A DNA stretch of 13,551 bases from Clostridiales bacterium (GCA_021200895.1 JAJQFX010000060.1:16046-29596), one strand, 5' to 3'. Positions 1-5,741 are shown, counted from the first letter of the stretch. Translations and numbers: made by a program. The notes: a model not told the origin generated them from the sequence alone.

Positions 1-1271
1 CGGTGGCACTTCTCTGCCTGGGCATACTGCCCTTGGTCGTCGTAGACAGCGCCCAAGTTATTGTATAGCGTAGTATTGTCTGCGCTTTTTTCCAGTCTGT
101 CCACCACCTGCGCCAGCACTGATTCCACGATTCCCAGCTTAGACTGTACCGCACGATAGTCCTCATCGTTCTGAAAGTATGCCTTGTAGGTCACAAAATT
201 AAGGAACTGTTCCACCGCCGACAGCGGTACCTCATCCAGCAGAACGACCTGCCGGACAATGGGGTGTACCTCGTACCCCTCCTCCGTCTGGGTCAGCCAG
301 CCGGTGTTGACCAGCGCGGCCAGGGTGTCTTCCTCACAGCCGATCCAGTCTCGTACCGCGAAGGGCAGGGTACGGCTGTCCGCCATCAGCGCCAGGTTCT
401 GCATGACGCGGGCCTGCTCCCCGTCCAGCCCGGCCATGTCAAAGAGCTTTTTCAGGTGGTCTGTTATGGTGCCTACTTCCTCATCGTGGCCGGTGCGGAA
501 GGTCAGACCGGGGAAGCCGAAGCCCTCCGCCTTTAGCCGCTCCAGGTACGCTTCCAGGCCCATTCCTGCGGGCAGACCCTTCGCCAGCAGCTCCACCGAC
601 AGGGTGTGGCAGCTGACCAGTTCCACCAGCTTCCGCACCACAGGCTCTTCCCACTTCGAGATGCGTCTGGTGCAATAGGTGCGGAACAGCGCCATACACT
701 TGTCTACTGTCAACTGCGGGATGGAAATGGAGGTGTAGCCTTTCACCTTCTCCATCCGGGAGGTCACGACCAGGGTCACGTCATAACCGGTCAGCTTATC
801 CAGCAGCGGGTCGTCCCGGTCTACGTTGTCCAGGAATAAAATGGTGTCCCCTCCGGCGTTTGCCAGCAGCGTCTTAATTTGCTCAAACCGCGTCTGCTCC
901 GTTTCCGCCGTGATACCGTACTTGACAGACGCAAGAAGGCTGGCACGCAAATCGCCGCTTTCCCGGCACTCCACCCAGCCGATTTGCTTGCACTGGCTTT
1001 TCAGCTTGTGGTACAGCGCACGGGCCACGGCGGTCTTTCCCACTCCGCCGAAACCGGAAAGGAGGAATTTATTCTTACCCTCGGTTTTCTCCGCCGCAAC
1101 AATTTGGCGGCGCAGATTTTCTACCAGTTCATCCCGGAACTGAAAACTCTCCTTGGGCCTGGGCGGAGGGTCTGTCAGCGGCGTCGCTTTGCGGCGACCC
1201 TCCTCCAGTTTTTTGCCGGCTCCTTCGCCTATGTCTTTGCCTATATCCCAAATATCTTTAATCGTTCCCAT
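1..1271 (-). CDS. NB-ARC / TPR STAND NTPase, 3' end cut by window edge
   Basis: The reading frame opens at ATG (1271-1269) and stays open to the left edge, giving 423 codons. Seen: a Walker A P-loop GFGGVGKT at residues 73-80, a hydrophobic Walker B strand TILFLDNVD with its first Asp at 148, then LVVTSR, the NB-ARC sensor-like TSR motif. A probable winged-helix segment follows, and a TPR-like repeat (NLGAVYDDQGQYAQAEKC) begins near residue 405 and runs off the window. Family knowledge: bacterial NB-ARC-TPR proteins are STAND switches that oligomerise on ligand sensing; several act in signalling or phage defence. Only about 70 residues precede the P-loop, with a helical, charged start and no recognisable effector domain. 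A GGGGGG/GGGGTG stretch upstream can serve as RBS. It has its own promoter and is separated by a terminator from the Nudix gene. The ligand and the output are unknown. Confidence 0.85.
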   Translation of the reverse strand, partial: MGTIKDIWDIGKDIGEGAGKKLEEGRRKATPLTDPPPRPKESFQFRDELVENLRRQIVAAEKTEGKNKFLLSGFGGVGKTAVARALYHKLKSQCKQIGWVECRESGDLRASLLASVKYGITAETEQTRFEQIKTLLANAGGDTILFLDNVDRDDPLLDKLTGYDVTLVVTSRMEKVKGYTSISIPQLTVDKCMALFRTYCTRRISKWEEPVVRKLVELVSCHTLSVELLAKGLPAGMGLEAYLERLKAEGFGFPGLTFRTGHDEEVGTITDHLKKLFDMAGLDGEQARVMQNLALMADSRTLPFAVRDWIGCEEDTLAALVNTGWLTQTEEGYEVHPIVRQVVLLDEVPLSAVEQFLNFVTYKAYFQNDEDYRAVQSKLGIVESVLAQVVDRLEKSADNTTLYNNLGAVYDDQGQYAQAEKCH

Positions 1272-1310
1272 ACTGACACCCCCCAACGCAAAGCAAATTT
1301 CACTATCCTT

Positions 1311-1338
1311 AGTATACCATACTTTCCCCAATACGCAA
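1311..1338 (-). promoter_or_regulatory. Predicted sigma-A promoter of the NB-ARC gene
   Basis: On the minus strand a TATACT -10 box (1316-1311) lies 16 bases downstream of a weak -35 candidate TTGCGT (1338-1333). The start of transcription would be near 1304, leaving a leader of about 33 bases before the ATG at 1271. The -10 is good; the -35 matches the consensus only in its first three bases. Confidence 0.5.
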
Positions 1339-1348
1339 GAAAAACCGC

Positions 1349-1390
1349 AAAAAAACACGAAAAAGCGTCCGCCCCTGTCGGAGCGGACGC
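1349..1390 (-). terminator. Rho-independent terminator after the DtxR-Nudix operon
   Basis: An 8-bp perfect stem, GCGTCCGC (1365-1372) with GCGGACGC (1383-1390), and a 10-base loop. Read on the minus strand it is followed by five Ts, TCGTG-type interruption, and then seven more Ts (to 1349). It lies 27 bases past the Nudix stop codon. Confidence 0.85.
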
Positions 1391-1416
1391 AATTTTACAT
1401 CATACAAACGAGACCC

Positions 1417-1887
1417 TTAAACCGGATACGCCTCACCGTTCAGGGCCGCCGCCGTCAGCGTATCCCCCTGATACTCCAGCTTGAGGGAGAAGAAGGGCGC
1501 GTCCTTTGCCAGCAGCTCCAGAAAGAGCCTGTCCCCCTCCCAGTGGGGCAGGGACAGCACCGCCCCCTTGTCCACCCATTGCAGCACGCCCTCCTCCGTA
1601 TCGGTCAGCGTCCCGGTGAAGCCGTCGGCGGTGAACAGGTACATATACTCCGTCTCGTACCGGTCGGAGACGAAGGTGACGATGCCCCGCAGGCGGTAGC
1701 GGGTCAGGGTCAGGCCGGTCTCCTCCCGCACCTCCCGGAGGACGCACTCCTCCGGGCTTTCCTTCGGCTCGAACTTCCCGCCCACGCCGATCCACTTGCC
1801 TTGGTTCTCATCCTGGACCTTCTTGACGCGGTGGAGCAGCAGATATTTGCCGTCCTGCTCGATATAACATAGGCTGGTGTTTTTCAT
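1417..1887 (-). CDS. Nudix hydrolase (8-oxo-dGTP diphosphatase-like)
   Basis: A 156-residue protein with a complete Nudix box at residues 37-59: Gly37, five residues, Glu43, seven residues, then REVREETGL (51-59). It therefore keeps the metal-binding REXXEE glutamates. The N-terminal strand (YLLLHRVKK) followed by GKWIGVGGKFE resembles the MutT/8-oxo-dGTP diphosphatase branch, whose members hydrolyse oxidised or non-canonical nucleoside triphosphates; the actual substrate cannot be read from sequence. An AGGAGGG Shine-Dalgarno lies just upstream of the ATG. The gene starts 27 bases after the DtxR-family stop codon and shares its strand, so both are probably one transcript, ended by the hairpin at 1349-1390. 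Pairing a nucleotide-sanitising enzyme with a metal-responsive repressor would fit control of oxidative damage under iron or manganese stress, but this is inference. Confidence 0.9.
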   Translation of the reverse strand: MKNTSLCYIEQDGKYLLLHRVKKVQDENQGKWIGVGGKFEPKESPEECVLREVREETGLTLTRYRLRGIVTFVSDRYETEYMYLFTADGFTGTLTDTEEGVLQWVDKGAVLSLPHWEGDRLFLELLAKDAPFFSLKLEYQGDTLTAAALNGEAYPV

Positions 1888-1914
1888 AGGGCTTCCCTCC
1901 TGTGGACGGGGCGG

Positions 1915-2286
1915 TCACTCCGCCTCGTCCCCTCGGTACTTTTTCAGCTTCTCGAAGCTCTCGGCGCTGATGGCGTGTTCCATCTGGCAGGCCTCCCGCT
2001 CCGCCACCGCCGGGTCCACCCCGGCGCTGACCAGCTGGGCCTTGAAGTACAGGTGCCGCTCGTAGATCTGCTCCGCCACGGCCTGGCCCGCCTCCGTCAG
2101 GTGGAGCAGCGCCCGGTCGTCCACCCGCAGGTAGCCGCCCTTCTCCAGCGCCGCCACCGCATGGCTGATGCTGGGCTTGGAAAAGCCCATATACCGCGCA
2201 ACGTCCACCGAGCGCACCTCTCCCTTCTGGCGCTGTAGCACGAGGATGGCTTCCAGATAATCCTCGCCTGACATATGCAGAGCCAT
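1915..2286 (-). CDS. DtxR/MntR-family metal-dependent transcriptional repressor
   Basis: A 123-residue protein made of an N-terminal winged helix (VARYMGFSKPSISHAVAAL, residues 29-47) and the DtxR dimerisation/metal domain. There is no C-terminal SH3-like domain, so it has the short MntR-like architecture. Aligned by motif, its metal ligands are mixed: Asp9 and Glu12 match MntR Asp8/Glu11, His78 matches the conserved His77/79, and Cys100-x2-Glu103-His104 matches DtxR Cys102/Glu105/His106 where MntR has Glu99. Whether it senses Fe(II) or Mn(II) is therefore not clear. The RBS is AGGAAG, 6-7 bases before the ATG. It heads an operon with the Nudix gene. A palindromic operator lies between its promoter and start codon, suggesting autoregulation. 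No metal transporter gene is adjacent, so its main targets are probably elsewhere. Confidence 0.9.
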   Translation of the reverse strand: MALHMSGEDYLEAILVLQRQKGEVRSVDVARYMGFSKPSISHAVAALEKGGYLRVDDRALLHLTEAGQAVAEQIYERHLYFKAQLVSAGVDPAVAEREACQMEHAISAESFEKLKKYRGDEAE

Positions 2287-2309
2287 AGTCGCATCTTCCT
2301 TTCCCGCGC

Positions 2310-2330
2310 CTCCCGCCCCTGGGGCGGGAG
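2310..2330 (-). other. Perfect GC-rich palindrome in the DtxR-family leader
   Basis: CTCCCGCCCC and GGGGCGGGAG form a 10-bp perfect inverted repeat around a single T. In the mRNA leader it would make a very stable hairpin 23 bases upstream of the start codon, between the operator and the RBS. No T-run follows, so it is not a standard terminator. It could stabilise the mRNA 5' end or be a second protein site; its role is unknown. Confidence 0.55.
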
Positions 2331-2348
2331 AGTTAGCAGCTTCTAACT
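2331..2348. promoter_or_regulatory. Candidate DtxR-family operator (18-bp palindrome)
   Basis: AGTTAGCAGCTTCTAACT is an 18-bp palindrome with a single mismatched pair. Its half-sites, TTAG...CTAA, are those of the DtxR/IdeR consensus. It lies about 5-22 bases downstream of the predicted transcription start of the DtxR-family gene, a usual position for repression. That this repressor binds it is inferred. Confidence 0.6.
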
Positions 2349-2359
2349 GTTCTGTCCCT

Positions 2360-2389
2360 ATCTTACCACGTCCCGCCCGCCCCTGTCAA
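2360..2389 (-). promoter_or_regulatory. Promoter of the DtxR-Nudix operon
   Basis: On the minus strand there is a perfect -35 TTGACA (2389-2384), an 18-base spacer, and the -10 TAAGAT (2365-2360). Transcription would start near 2353, immediately before the palindromic operator. Confidence 0.7.
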
Positions 2390-2466
2390 GGCGCAGCCGC
2401 CGCATTTTTCCGGCTTCCGGCCTCGCCGTCAGACATTTTGCAAAAGAGAAAAATTATTGGAGAGGG

Positions 2467-2495
2467 TTTCCTTTTTGCGGGGAATGCTCTATAAT
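2467..2495 (+). promoter_or_regulatory. Predicted promoter of the small membrane protein / flavodiiron genes
   Basis: A perfect TATAAT -10 box (2490-2495) lies 17 bases after a poor -35 (TTTCCT, 2467-2472). The start would be near 2502, giving a leader of about 48 bases. No strong terminator is seen between here and 5085, so this promoter may drive the whole run 2550-5084. Confidence 0.5.
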
Positions 2496-2549
2496 GAAGC
2501 TGTCTATCGTCAGGCCCTGTCCGTTTGCCTGGCGGGAAAGGAGCGTTTT

Positions 2550-2801
2550 ATGAATCAGGAATTGACCGACCTGCGGCGGCAGAATCGGCGGCTGACCGTG
2601 CTGCTGGTCGTCACGCTGCTGGTGGCGCTGATGGCAGCCGTCACCAGCGTGCTCGCGCTGATGATGCTGGTGGAGTTTGGGGAGCAGCTGTCCGCCTACG
2701 CCCAGGAGCTGGACGGCACCCTCTCCCAGCTGGATGACATTATGGACGGGCTGACTACGCTGGCCGACCTGGTGAGCAAAATCTCCAGCTTTTTCGGCTG
2801 A
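2550..2801 (+). CDS. Small single-pass membrane protein of unknown function
   Basis: An 83-residue protein. The frame is open upstream to 2457, but the ATG at 2550 is chosen because AAAGGAG sits 6 bases before it and the upstream extension overlaps the predicted promoter. Seen: a charged N-terminus (residues 1-14, with a RRQNRR cluster), one long hydrophobic segment at about 15-41, then an acidic heptad-like tail (EFGEQLSAYAQELDGTLSQL) likely to form a coiled coil, ending in an amphipathic SSFFG. The positive-inside rule puts the short N-terminus in the cytoplasm and the tail outside. I do not recognise the family. It lies 40 bases upstream of the flavodiiron gene on the same strand with no terminator between, so co-transcription is likely. 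Confidence 0.75.
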   Translation: MNQELTDLRRQNRRLTVLLVVTLLVALMAAVTSVLALMMLVEFGEQLSAYAQELDGTLSQLDDIMDGLTTLADLVSKISSFFG

Positions 2802-2841
2802 CGCGGCACTCCCTCACTGTTTCCCTGAAAGGAGCTTACTT

Positions 2842-4002
2842 ATGAGCAATGTAACCATTTCCGACGCCGTCCGCTATATCGGCTGTGACGACCATCAAAT
2901 CGACCTGTTTGAGAGCCAGTATCCGGTGCCCAACGGCGTCTCCTATAACTCCTACGTCATTCTGGATGAGAAGGTCGCCGTCCTGGACACGGCAGACCGC
3001 CGGGTCTCGGAGGAATGGCTGGCCAGGCTGGAGGCCGCCCTGGACGGGCGGACGCCGGACTACCTCATCATCTCCCACATGGAGCCTGACCACGCCTACA
3101 ACATCCAGCGCCTGGCGGAGAAGTACCCCTCCATGCAGCTGGTGGGCAACGCCAAGACCTTCACCATGCTGCCCCTGTACTTTGACTTCGACTTCGCCCA
3201 GCGCAAGGTGGTGGTAAAGGAGGGGGATTCCCTCTCCCTGGGCAGCCACACCCTGACCTTCTATATGGCCCCTATGGTACACTGGCCGGAGGTCATGGTG
3301 GAGTATGAATCCAGCGAGAAGCTGCTGTTCTCTGCCGACGCCTTTGGCAAGTTCGGCGCGCTGGACGTGGACGAGCCCTGGGACGACGAGGCCCGCCGCT
3401 ACTACATCAACATCGTGGGCAAGTACGGCCCCTCGGCCCAGGCCCTGCTGAAAAAGGCTGCCGGGCTGGACATCGCCGCCATCTGCCCCCTTCACGGCCC
3501 CGTGCTGAAGGAGGATCTGGCCCACTACATCGGCCTGTACCAGACCTGGAGCAGCTACCAGCCGGAGGCGGCGGGCGTCACCCTGGCCTACTGCTCCATC
3601 CACGGCAACACCGCCGCCGCGGCCTTGCAGCTGAAAGCCATGCTGGAGGAGAAGGGCGTGGCTGTGGCCGCCTTCGACCTGGCCCGGGACAGCATGAGCG
3701 AGACGGTGGCCTCCGCCTTCCGCTACGATAAGCTGGTGCTGGCCGCCCCCACCTATGACGCGGCCCTGTTCCCCGTCATGGAGGACTTCCTGTATCACCT
3801 GAAAGCTAAGAACTACCAGAAGCGCACCATCGCCATCCTGGAGAACGGCTCCTGGGCCCCCATGGCCGGGAAGCTGATGCGGGCCTATGCGGAGGGCTTC
3901 AAGGGCTGCACCCTTGTGGAGCCAGTGATTACCCTCCGGGGCAAGCTGAACGGGCAGAACCAGGCTGCGCTGGCCGCCCTGGTGGATACCCTGACCGCCT
4001 GA
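2842..4002 (+). CDS. Flavodiiron protein (A-type flavoprotein, O2/NO reductase)
   Basis: A 386-residue cytoplasmic enzyme of the FprA/ROO family that reduces O2 to water or NO to N2O in anaerobes, usually taking electrons from rubredoxin or F420-like partners. Domain 1 (about 1-240) is a metallo-beta-lactamase-like diiron domain with all ligands present: H79-x-E81-x-D83-H84, H147, D166 and H218. The D166-H218 spacing is about nine residues shorter than in well-studied homologues, as in the FGALDVDEPW subtype. Domain 2 (about 245-386) is flavodoxin-like, with the FMN phosphate loop SIHGNT (252-257) and the second flavin loop APTYD. There is no C-terminal rubredoxin or flavin-reductase domain, so it is a class A protein that needs a separate electron donor. 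An AAAGGAG RBS precedes the ATG. folE begins 39 bases after its stop with no terminator between, which ties oxygen protection to the folate operon; dihydro- and tetrahydrofolates are oxygen-sensitive, but the link is inference. Confidence 0.95.
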   Translation: MSNVTISDAVRYIGCDDHQIDLFESQYPVPNGVSYNSYVILDEKVAVLDTADRRVSEEWLARLEAALDGRTPDYLIISHMEPDHAYNIQRLAEKYPSMQLVGNAKTFTMLPLYFDFDFAQRKVVVKEGDSLSLGSHTLTFYMAPMVHWPEVMVEYESSEKLLFSADAFGKFGALDVDEPWDDEARRYYINIVGKYGPSAQALLKKAAGLDIAAICPLHGPVLKEDLAHYIGLYQTWSSYQPEAAGVTLAYCSIHGNTAAAALQLKAMLEEKGVAVAAFDLARDSMSETVASAFRYDKLVLAAPTYDAALFPVMEDFLYHLKAKNYQKRTIAILENGSWAPMAGKLMRAYAEGFKGCTLVEPVITLRGKLNGQNQAALAALVDTLTA

Positions 4003-4041
4003 GGCGGGGCATCCGATTCATTCTAAAAAGGGGCGATCCCG

Positions 4042-4599
4042 GTGATCGATCAAGAAAAAATCAAAGCAGCCGTCACCCAGCTTCTGGAGGCCATCGGTGA
4101 GGACACCAGCCGCCCCGGCCTGGTGGACACGCCCGACCGCATCGCCAGGATGTGTACCGAGCTGTTCGGCGGCATGGAGCAGACGGCGGCGGAGCCCCTC
4201 TCCAAGCGCTTCCCTGTGGACAGCAGCGATATGGTGCTGGAGAAGGACATCACCTTCTACTCCATGTGTGAGCACCACCTCCTCCCCTTCTACGGCAAGG
4301 TTCACATCGCCTATGTGCCGGACGGGCAGGTGGTGGGTCTGAGCAAGCTGGCCCGCACGGTGGAGGTGTTCGCCCGCCGCCCCCAGATTCAGGAGCAGAT
4401 GACCAGCCAAATCGCCGCCGCCATCATGGAGGAACTTCACCCCAAGGGCGTCATGGTCATGGTGGAAGCGGAGCATATGTGCATGACCATGCGGGGCATC
4501 AAGAAGCCGGGCAGCAAGACCGTCACCGTCAGCACCCTGGGCTGCTTTGAGACGGAGGAAGGGCTGCAAACCCGCTTCTTCCAAATGCTGCGCCCATGA
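4042..4599 (+). CDS. folE: GTP cyclohydrolase I
   Basis: A 185-residue enzyme that converts GTP to 7,8-dihydroneopterin triphosphate, the first step of folate synthesis. The start is GTG (4042) with AAGGGG about 8 bases upstream; no better ATG is present. Seen: the N-terminal SRPGLVDTPDRIARM motif, then the zinc and active-site signature SMCEHHLLPFYGKVHIAYVP with Cys76 and His79, GLSKLAR (99-105), RRPQIQEQMT (112-121) and Cys147 in HMCMTMRG. These three zinc ligands (Cys, His, Cys) mark the classic zinc-dependent FolE1 type rather than FolE2. It is somewhat shorter than the E. coli enzyme at the N-terminus, normal for bacterial short forms. Its stop overlaps the next ATG (ATGA), indicating translational coupling to the HD gene. 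Confidence 0.97.
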   Translation: MIDQEKIKAAVTQLLEAIGEDTSRPGLVDTPDRIARMCTELFGGMEQTAAEPLSKRFPVDSSDMVLEKDITFYSMCEHHLLPFYGKVHIAYVPDGQVVGLSKLARTVEVFARRPQIQEQMTSQIAAAIMEELHPKGVMVMVEAEHMCMTMRGIKKPGSKTVTVSTLGCFETEEGLQTRFFQMLRP

Positions 4600-5084
4600 G
4601 GCGGGTCAACGCGCTGCTGCGCCACCCCGCGTTCACAGAGATGCTCTCCGAATTGGAGGCGCTGGAGCAGGAGCGCATCTTCTGCCGCCACGGCCTGAGC
4701 CATCTGCTGGACGTGGCCCGCATGATGTGGATCCGGGCGCTGGAGCAAGGACTTTCCCTTGACAAGGAAGTGGTCTACGCCGCCGCCCTGCTGCACGACC
4801 TGGGGCGGGTTGCCCAGCTGCGTCGGGGCGTCCCCCACGAGGAGGCCAGTGCCGCCCTGGCGGGGGCTATCCTGCCGGCGTGCGGCTATACGGAGGGGGA
4901 AATCGCTGAAATATCAGCCGCTATCCTCTCCCACCGGGGTGAAACCGACGGCCCGGCGGACAGTACGCCCCTGGGCCGTCTCCTCTACGGCGCAGACAAG
5001 AAAAGCCGCGCCTGCTGGCGCTGTAAAGCGCAGGAGCTTTGCAACTGGCCCGAAGCAAAACGGAACACCGGAATCGACTGCTAA
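4596..5084 (+). CDS. HD-domain phosphohydrolase in the folate operon
   Basis: A 162-residue HD-superfamily protein. The metal-binding pattern is complete: His36 (RHGLSHLLDV), His67-Asp68 (ALLHDLGR), His81, His113 (ILSHRG) and Asp134 (YGADKKSR). A cysteine cluster follows, C140-x2-C143-x5-C149-N-W, which looks like an extra metal or Fe-S ligand set or a structural zinc site. The ATG lies inside the folE stop (ATGA overlap), so the two products are made together. HD proteins hydrolyse phosphoester or nucleotide bonds. In this position the obvious missing reaction is removal of phosphates from dihydroneopterin triphosphate, for which no Nudix FolQ is present in the cluster; this assignment is inference. 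A general dNTPase or cyclic-nucleotide role cannot be excluded. A 657-base repeat-rich gap follows before folP. Confidence 0.85.
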   Translation: MRRVNALLRHPAFTEMLSELEALEQERIFCRHGLSHLLDVARMMWIRALEQGLSLDKEVVYAAALLHDLGRVAQLRRGVPHEEASAALAGAILPACGYTEGEIAEISAAILSHRGETDGPADSTPLGRLLYGADKKSRACWRCKAQELCNWPEAKRNTGIDC

Positions 5085-5143
5085 TAGAAGATGGAGCATA
5101 GGAAACCTCTGCTATATCTGTAGGAGCGGCTACAAACCCCTCC

Positions 5144-5159
5144 GCCTCCCCCTTTCAGG
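5144..5159. repeat. Left half of an interrupted palindromic repeat, ending in the target-site duplication
   Basis: GCCTCCCC (5144-5151) followed by CTTTCAGG (5152-5159). The complementary arm GGGGAGGC lies 424 bases away at 5575-5582. With the intervening element and one CTTTCAGG copy removed, the two arms form an 8-bp perfect hairpin with the loop CTTTCA. Confidence 0.75.
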
Positions 5160-5251
5160 GCAATGTCACCAACTTAAAAAGCAATTTATCCTGGGTTGAG
5201 GAGAATCACATAGCCGTACAGTCAGATTTCATCGACCAAAGGATAACAAAA

Positions 5252-5292
5252 TTGCTGCCCGTCCCGCCGTAAGGCGAGGGACGAGGCGGCAA
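5252..5292. repeat. Three-part hairpin with GNRA-type tetraloop inside the element
   Basis: Nested stems TTGCTGCC/GGCGGCAA (one G-U if transcribed), CGTCCC/GGGACG and GCC/GGC close a GTAA loop (5269-5272), with only a two-base and a one-base bulge on the 3' side. Two smaller hairpins follow directly: GCCGCC/GGCGGC (5302-5316) and TCTCAC/GTGAGA (5319-5332). Confidence 0.7.
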
Positions 5293-5409
5293 TCCCCGCC
5301 AGCCGCCATGGGCGGCAGTCTCACCAGTGAGAAGTCACATCGTCTCTAACGGGATAGACCACCTGATTGAGGGACAAGGCGAAGCCCACAGTGGGATAGG
5401 GGGAGGGTT

Positions 5410-5446
5410 CTTAGGGAGGGGCGAGTCCCCGAAGCCCCTCCCTAAG
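5410..5446. repeat. 13-bp perfect inverted repeat inside the element
   Basis: CTTAGGGAGGGGC (5410-5422) and GCCCCTCCCTAAG (5434-5446) are exact complements around an 11-base loop. No T-run follows on either strand, so it is not an obvious intrinsic terminator. Confidence 0.75.
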
Positions 5447-5458
5447 CCGCCTTCTTTC

Positions 5459-5488
5459 CCCCATTTCTTGGCGGCGCAAGAAATGGGG
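5459..5488. repeat. 12-bp perfect inverted repeat inside the element
   Basis: CCCCATTTCTTG (5459-5470) and CAAGAAATGGGG (5477-5488) close a six-base GCGGCG loop, 12 bases after the previous hairpin. Such stacked hairpins are common in MITEs and can fold in RNA as well. Confidence 0.75.
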
Positions 5489-5567
5489 CCCGCCGGGAGG
5501 GCAAATGCTTTATTTCCTTATAGTATCCTTGCCCAAGGAGCGCAATCCCCTTAAATTGATGACATTG

Positions 5568-5662
5568 CCTTTCAGGGGAGGCAAGAGGTTGCTATAACCG
5601 CTACGTTATTGGCTCCCCTGAAAGGAGAACTGTCAGCGAAGCTGACTGAGGGGTGATGCCCC
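5568..5662. repeat. Right part of the older palindromic (REP-like) repeat
   Basis: It holds the inverted pair CCTTTCAGGGGAG (5568-5580) and CTCCCCTGAAAGG (5613-5625), then the hairpin GTCAGC-GAA-GCTGAC (5632-5646), then GGGG-TGATG-CCCC (5650-5662). Read on the minus strand, the CCCCTCAGTCAGCTTCGCTG start is, from memory, a frequent intergenic repeat of Oscillospiraceae genomes. The MITE-like element has split this repeat from its left arm at 5144-5151. Confidence 0.65.
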
Positions 5663-5687
5663 AGTCTGTTCCGTTGGTATTTTGTGA

Positions 5688-5693
5688 TATATT
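5688..5693 (+). promoter_or_regulatory. Possible -10 box for folP
   Basis: TATATT sits in an AT-rich pocket 49 bases upstream of the folP ATG, after the GC-rich repeats. No good -35 is seen (TCTGTT at 17 bases). If real, it would give folP-folBK-folA their own promoter downstream of the insertion. Confidence 0.3.
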
Positions 5694-5741
5694 GAACAAA
5701 GTGAAGATTTAGACTTCACATTCTGCTAGGAGCATCCAAAC

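Larger units (their letters stand above)
5160..5568. mobile_element. MITE-like element with 18-bp terminal inverted repeats, non-coding
   Basis: A 409-bp segment begins GCAATGTCACCAACTTAA (5160-5177) and ends with its inverse at 5551-5568 (two mismatches in 18). It is flanked by perfect 8-bp direct repeats CTTTCAGG at 5152-5159 and 5569-5576, a target-site duplication; a ninth base (C) is shared with the right terminal repeat. Inside are several strong hairpins and no credible gene: the longest open frame (228 bases) has a low-complexity, proline/glycine-rich product and no RBS. Its terminal repeats, duplication, size and lack of transposase fit a miniature inverted-repeat transposable element moved by a transposase encoded elsewhere. 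It sits between the HD gene and folP. The left 80 bases recur at 13380-13459. The element family is not one I can name. Confidence 0.75.

Noticed and set aside
2836..3798. Long minus-strand open frame opposite the flavodiiron gene
   Set aside because: It is the antisense shadow of a gene with full catalytic motifs; GC-rich coding DNA often leaves the opposite strand open.
5159..5271. Open frame through the conserved repeat block as a small protein or transposase remnant
   Set aside because: Comparing the two copies, mismatches fall mainly at first and second codon positions (8, 7 and 4 for positions 1-3 over 73 bases), opposite to protein conservation.
5252..5292. Terminator for the folE-HD transcript
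   Set aside because: The hairpin is strong but no T-run follows, and it belongs to the inserted element.
5327..5554. Open frame of about 75 codons inside the MITE-like element
   Set aside because: It has no RBS at usable spacing, covers two perfect hairpins, and gives a low-complexity Pro/Gly-rich product. It is best explained as chance.
5085..5741. CRISPR array or group II intron in the long intergenic gap
   Set aside because: There are no regularly spaced direct repeats, and no recognisable domain V hairpin or reverse transcriptase. The terminal inverted repeats and target duplication fit a MITE.
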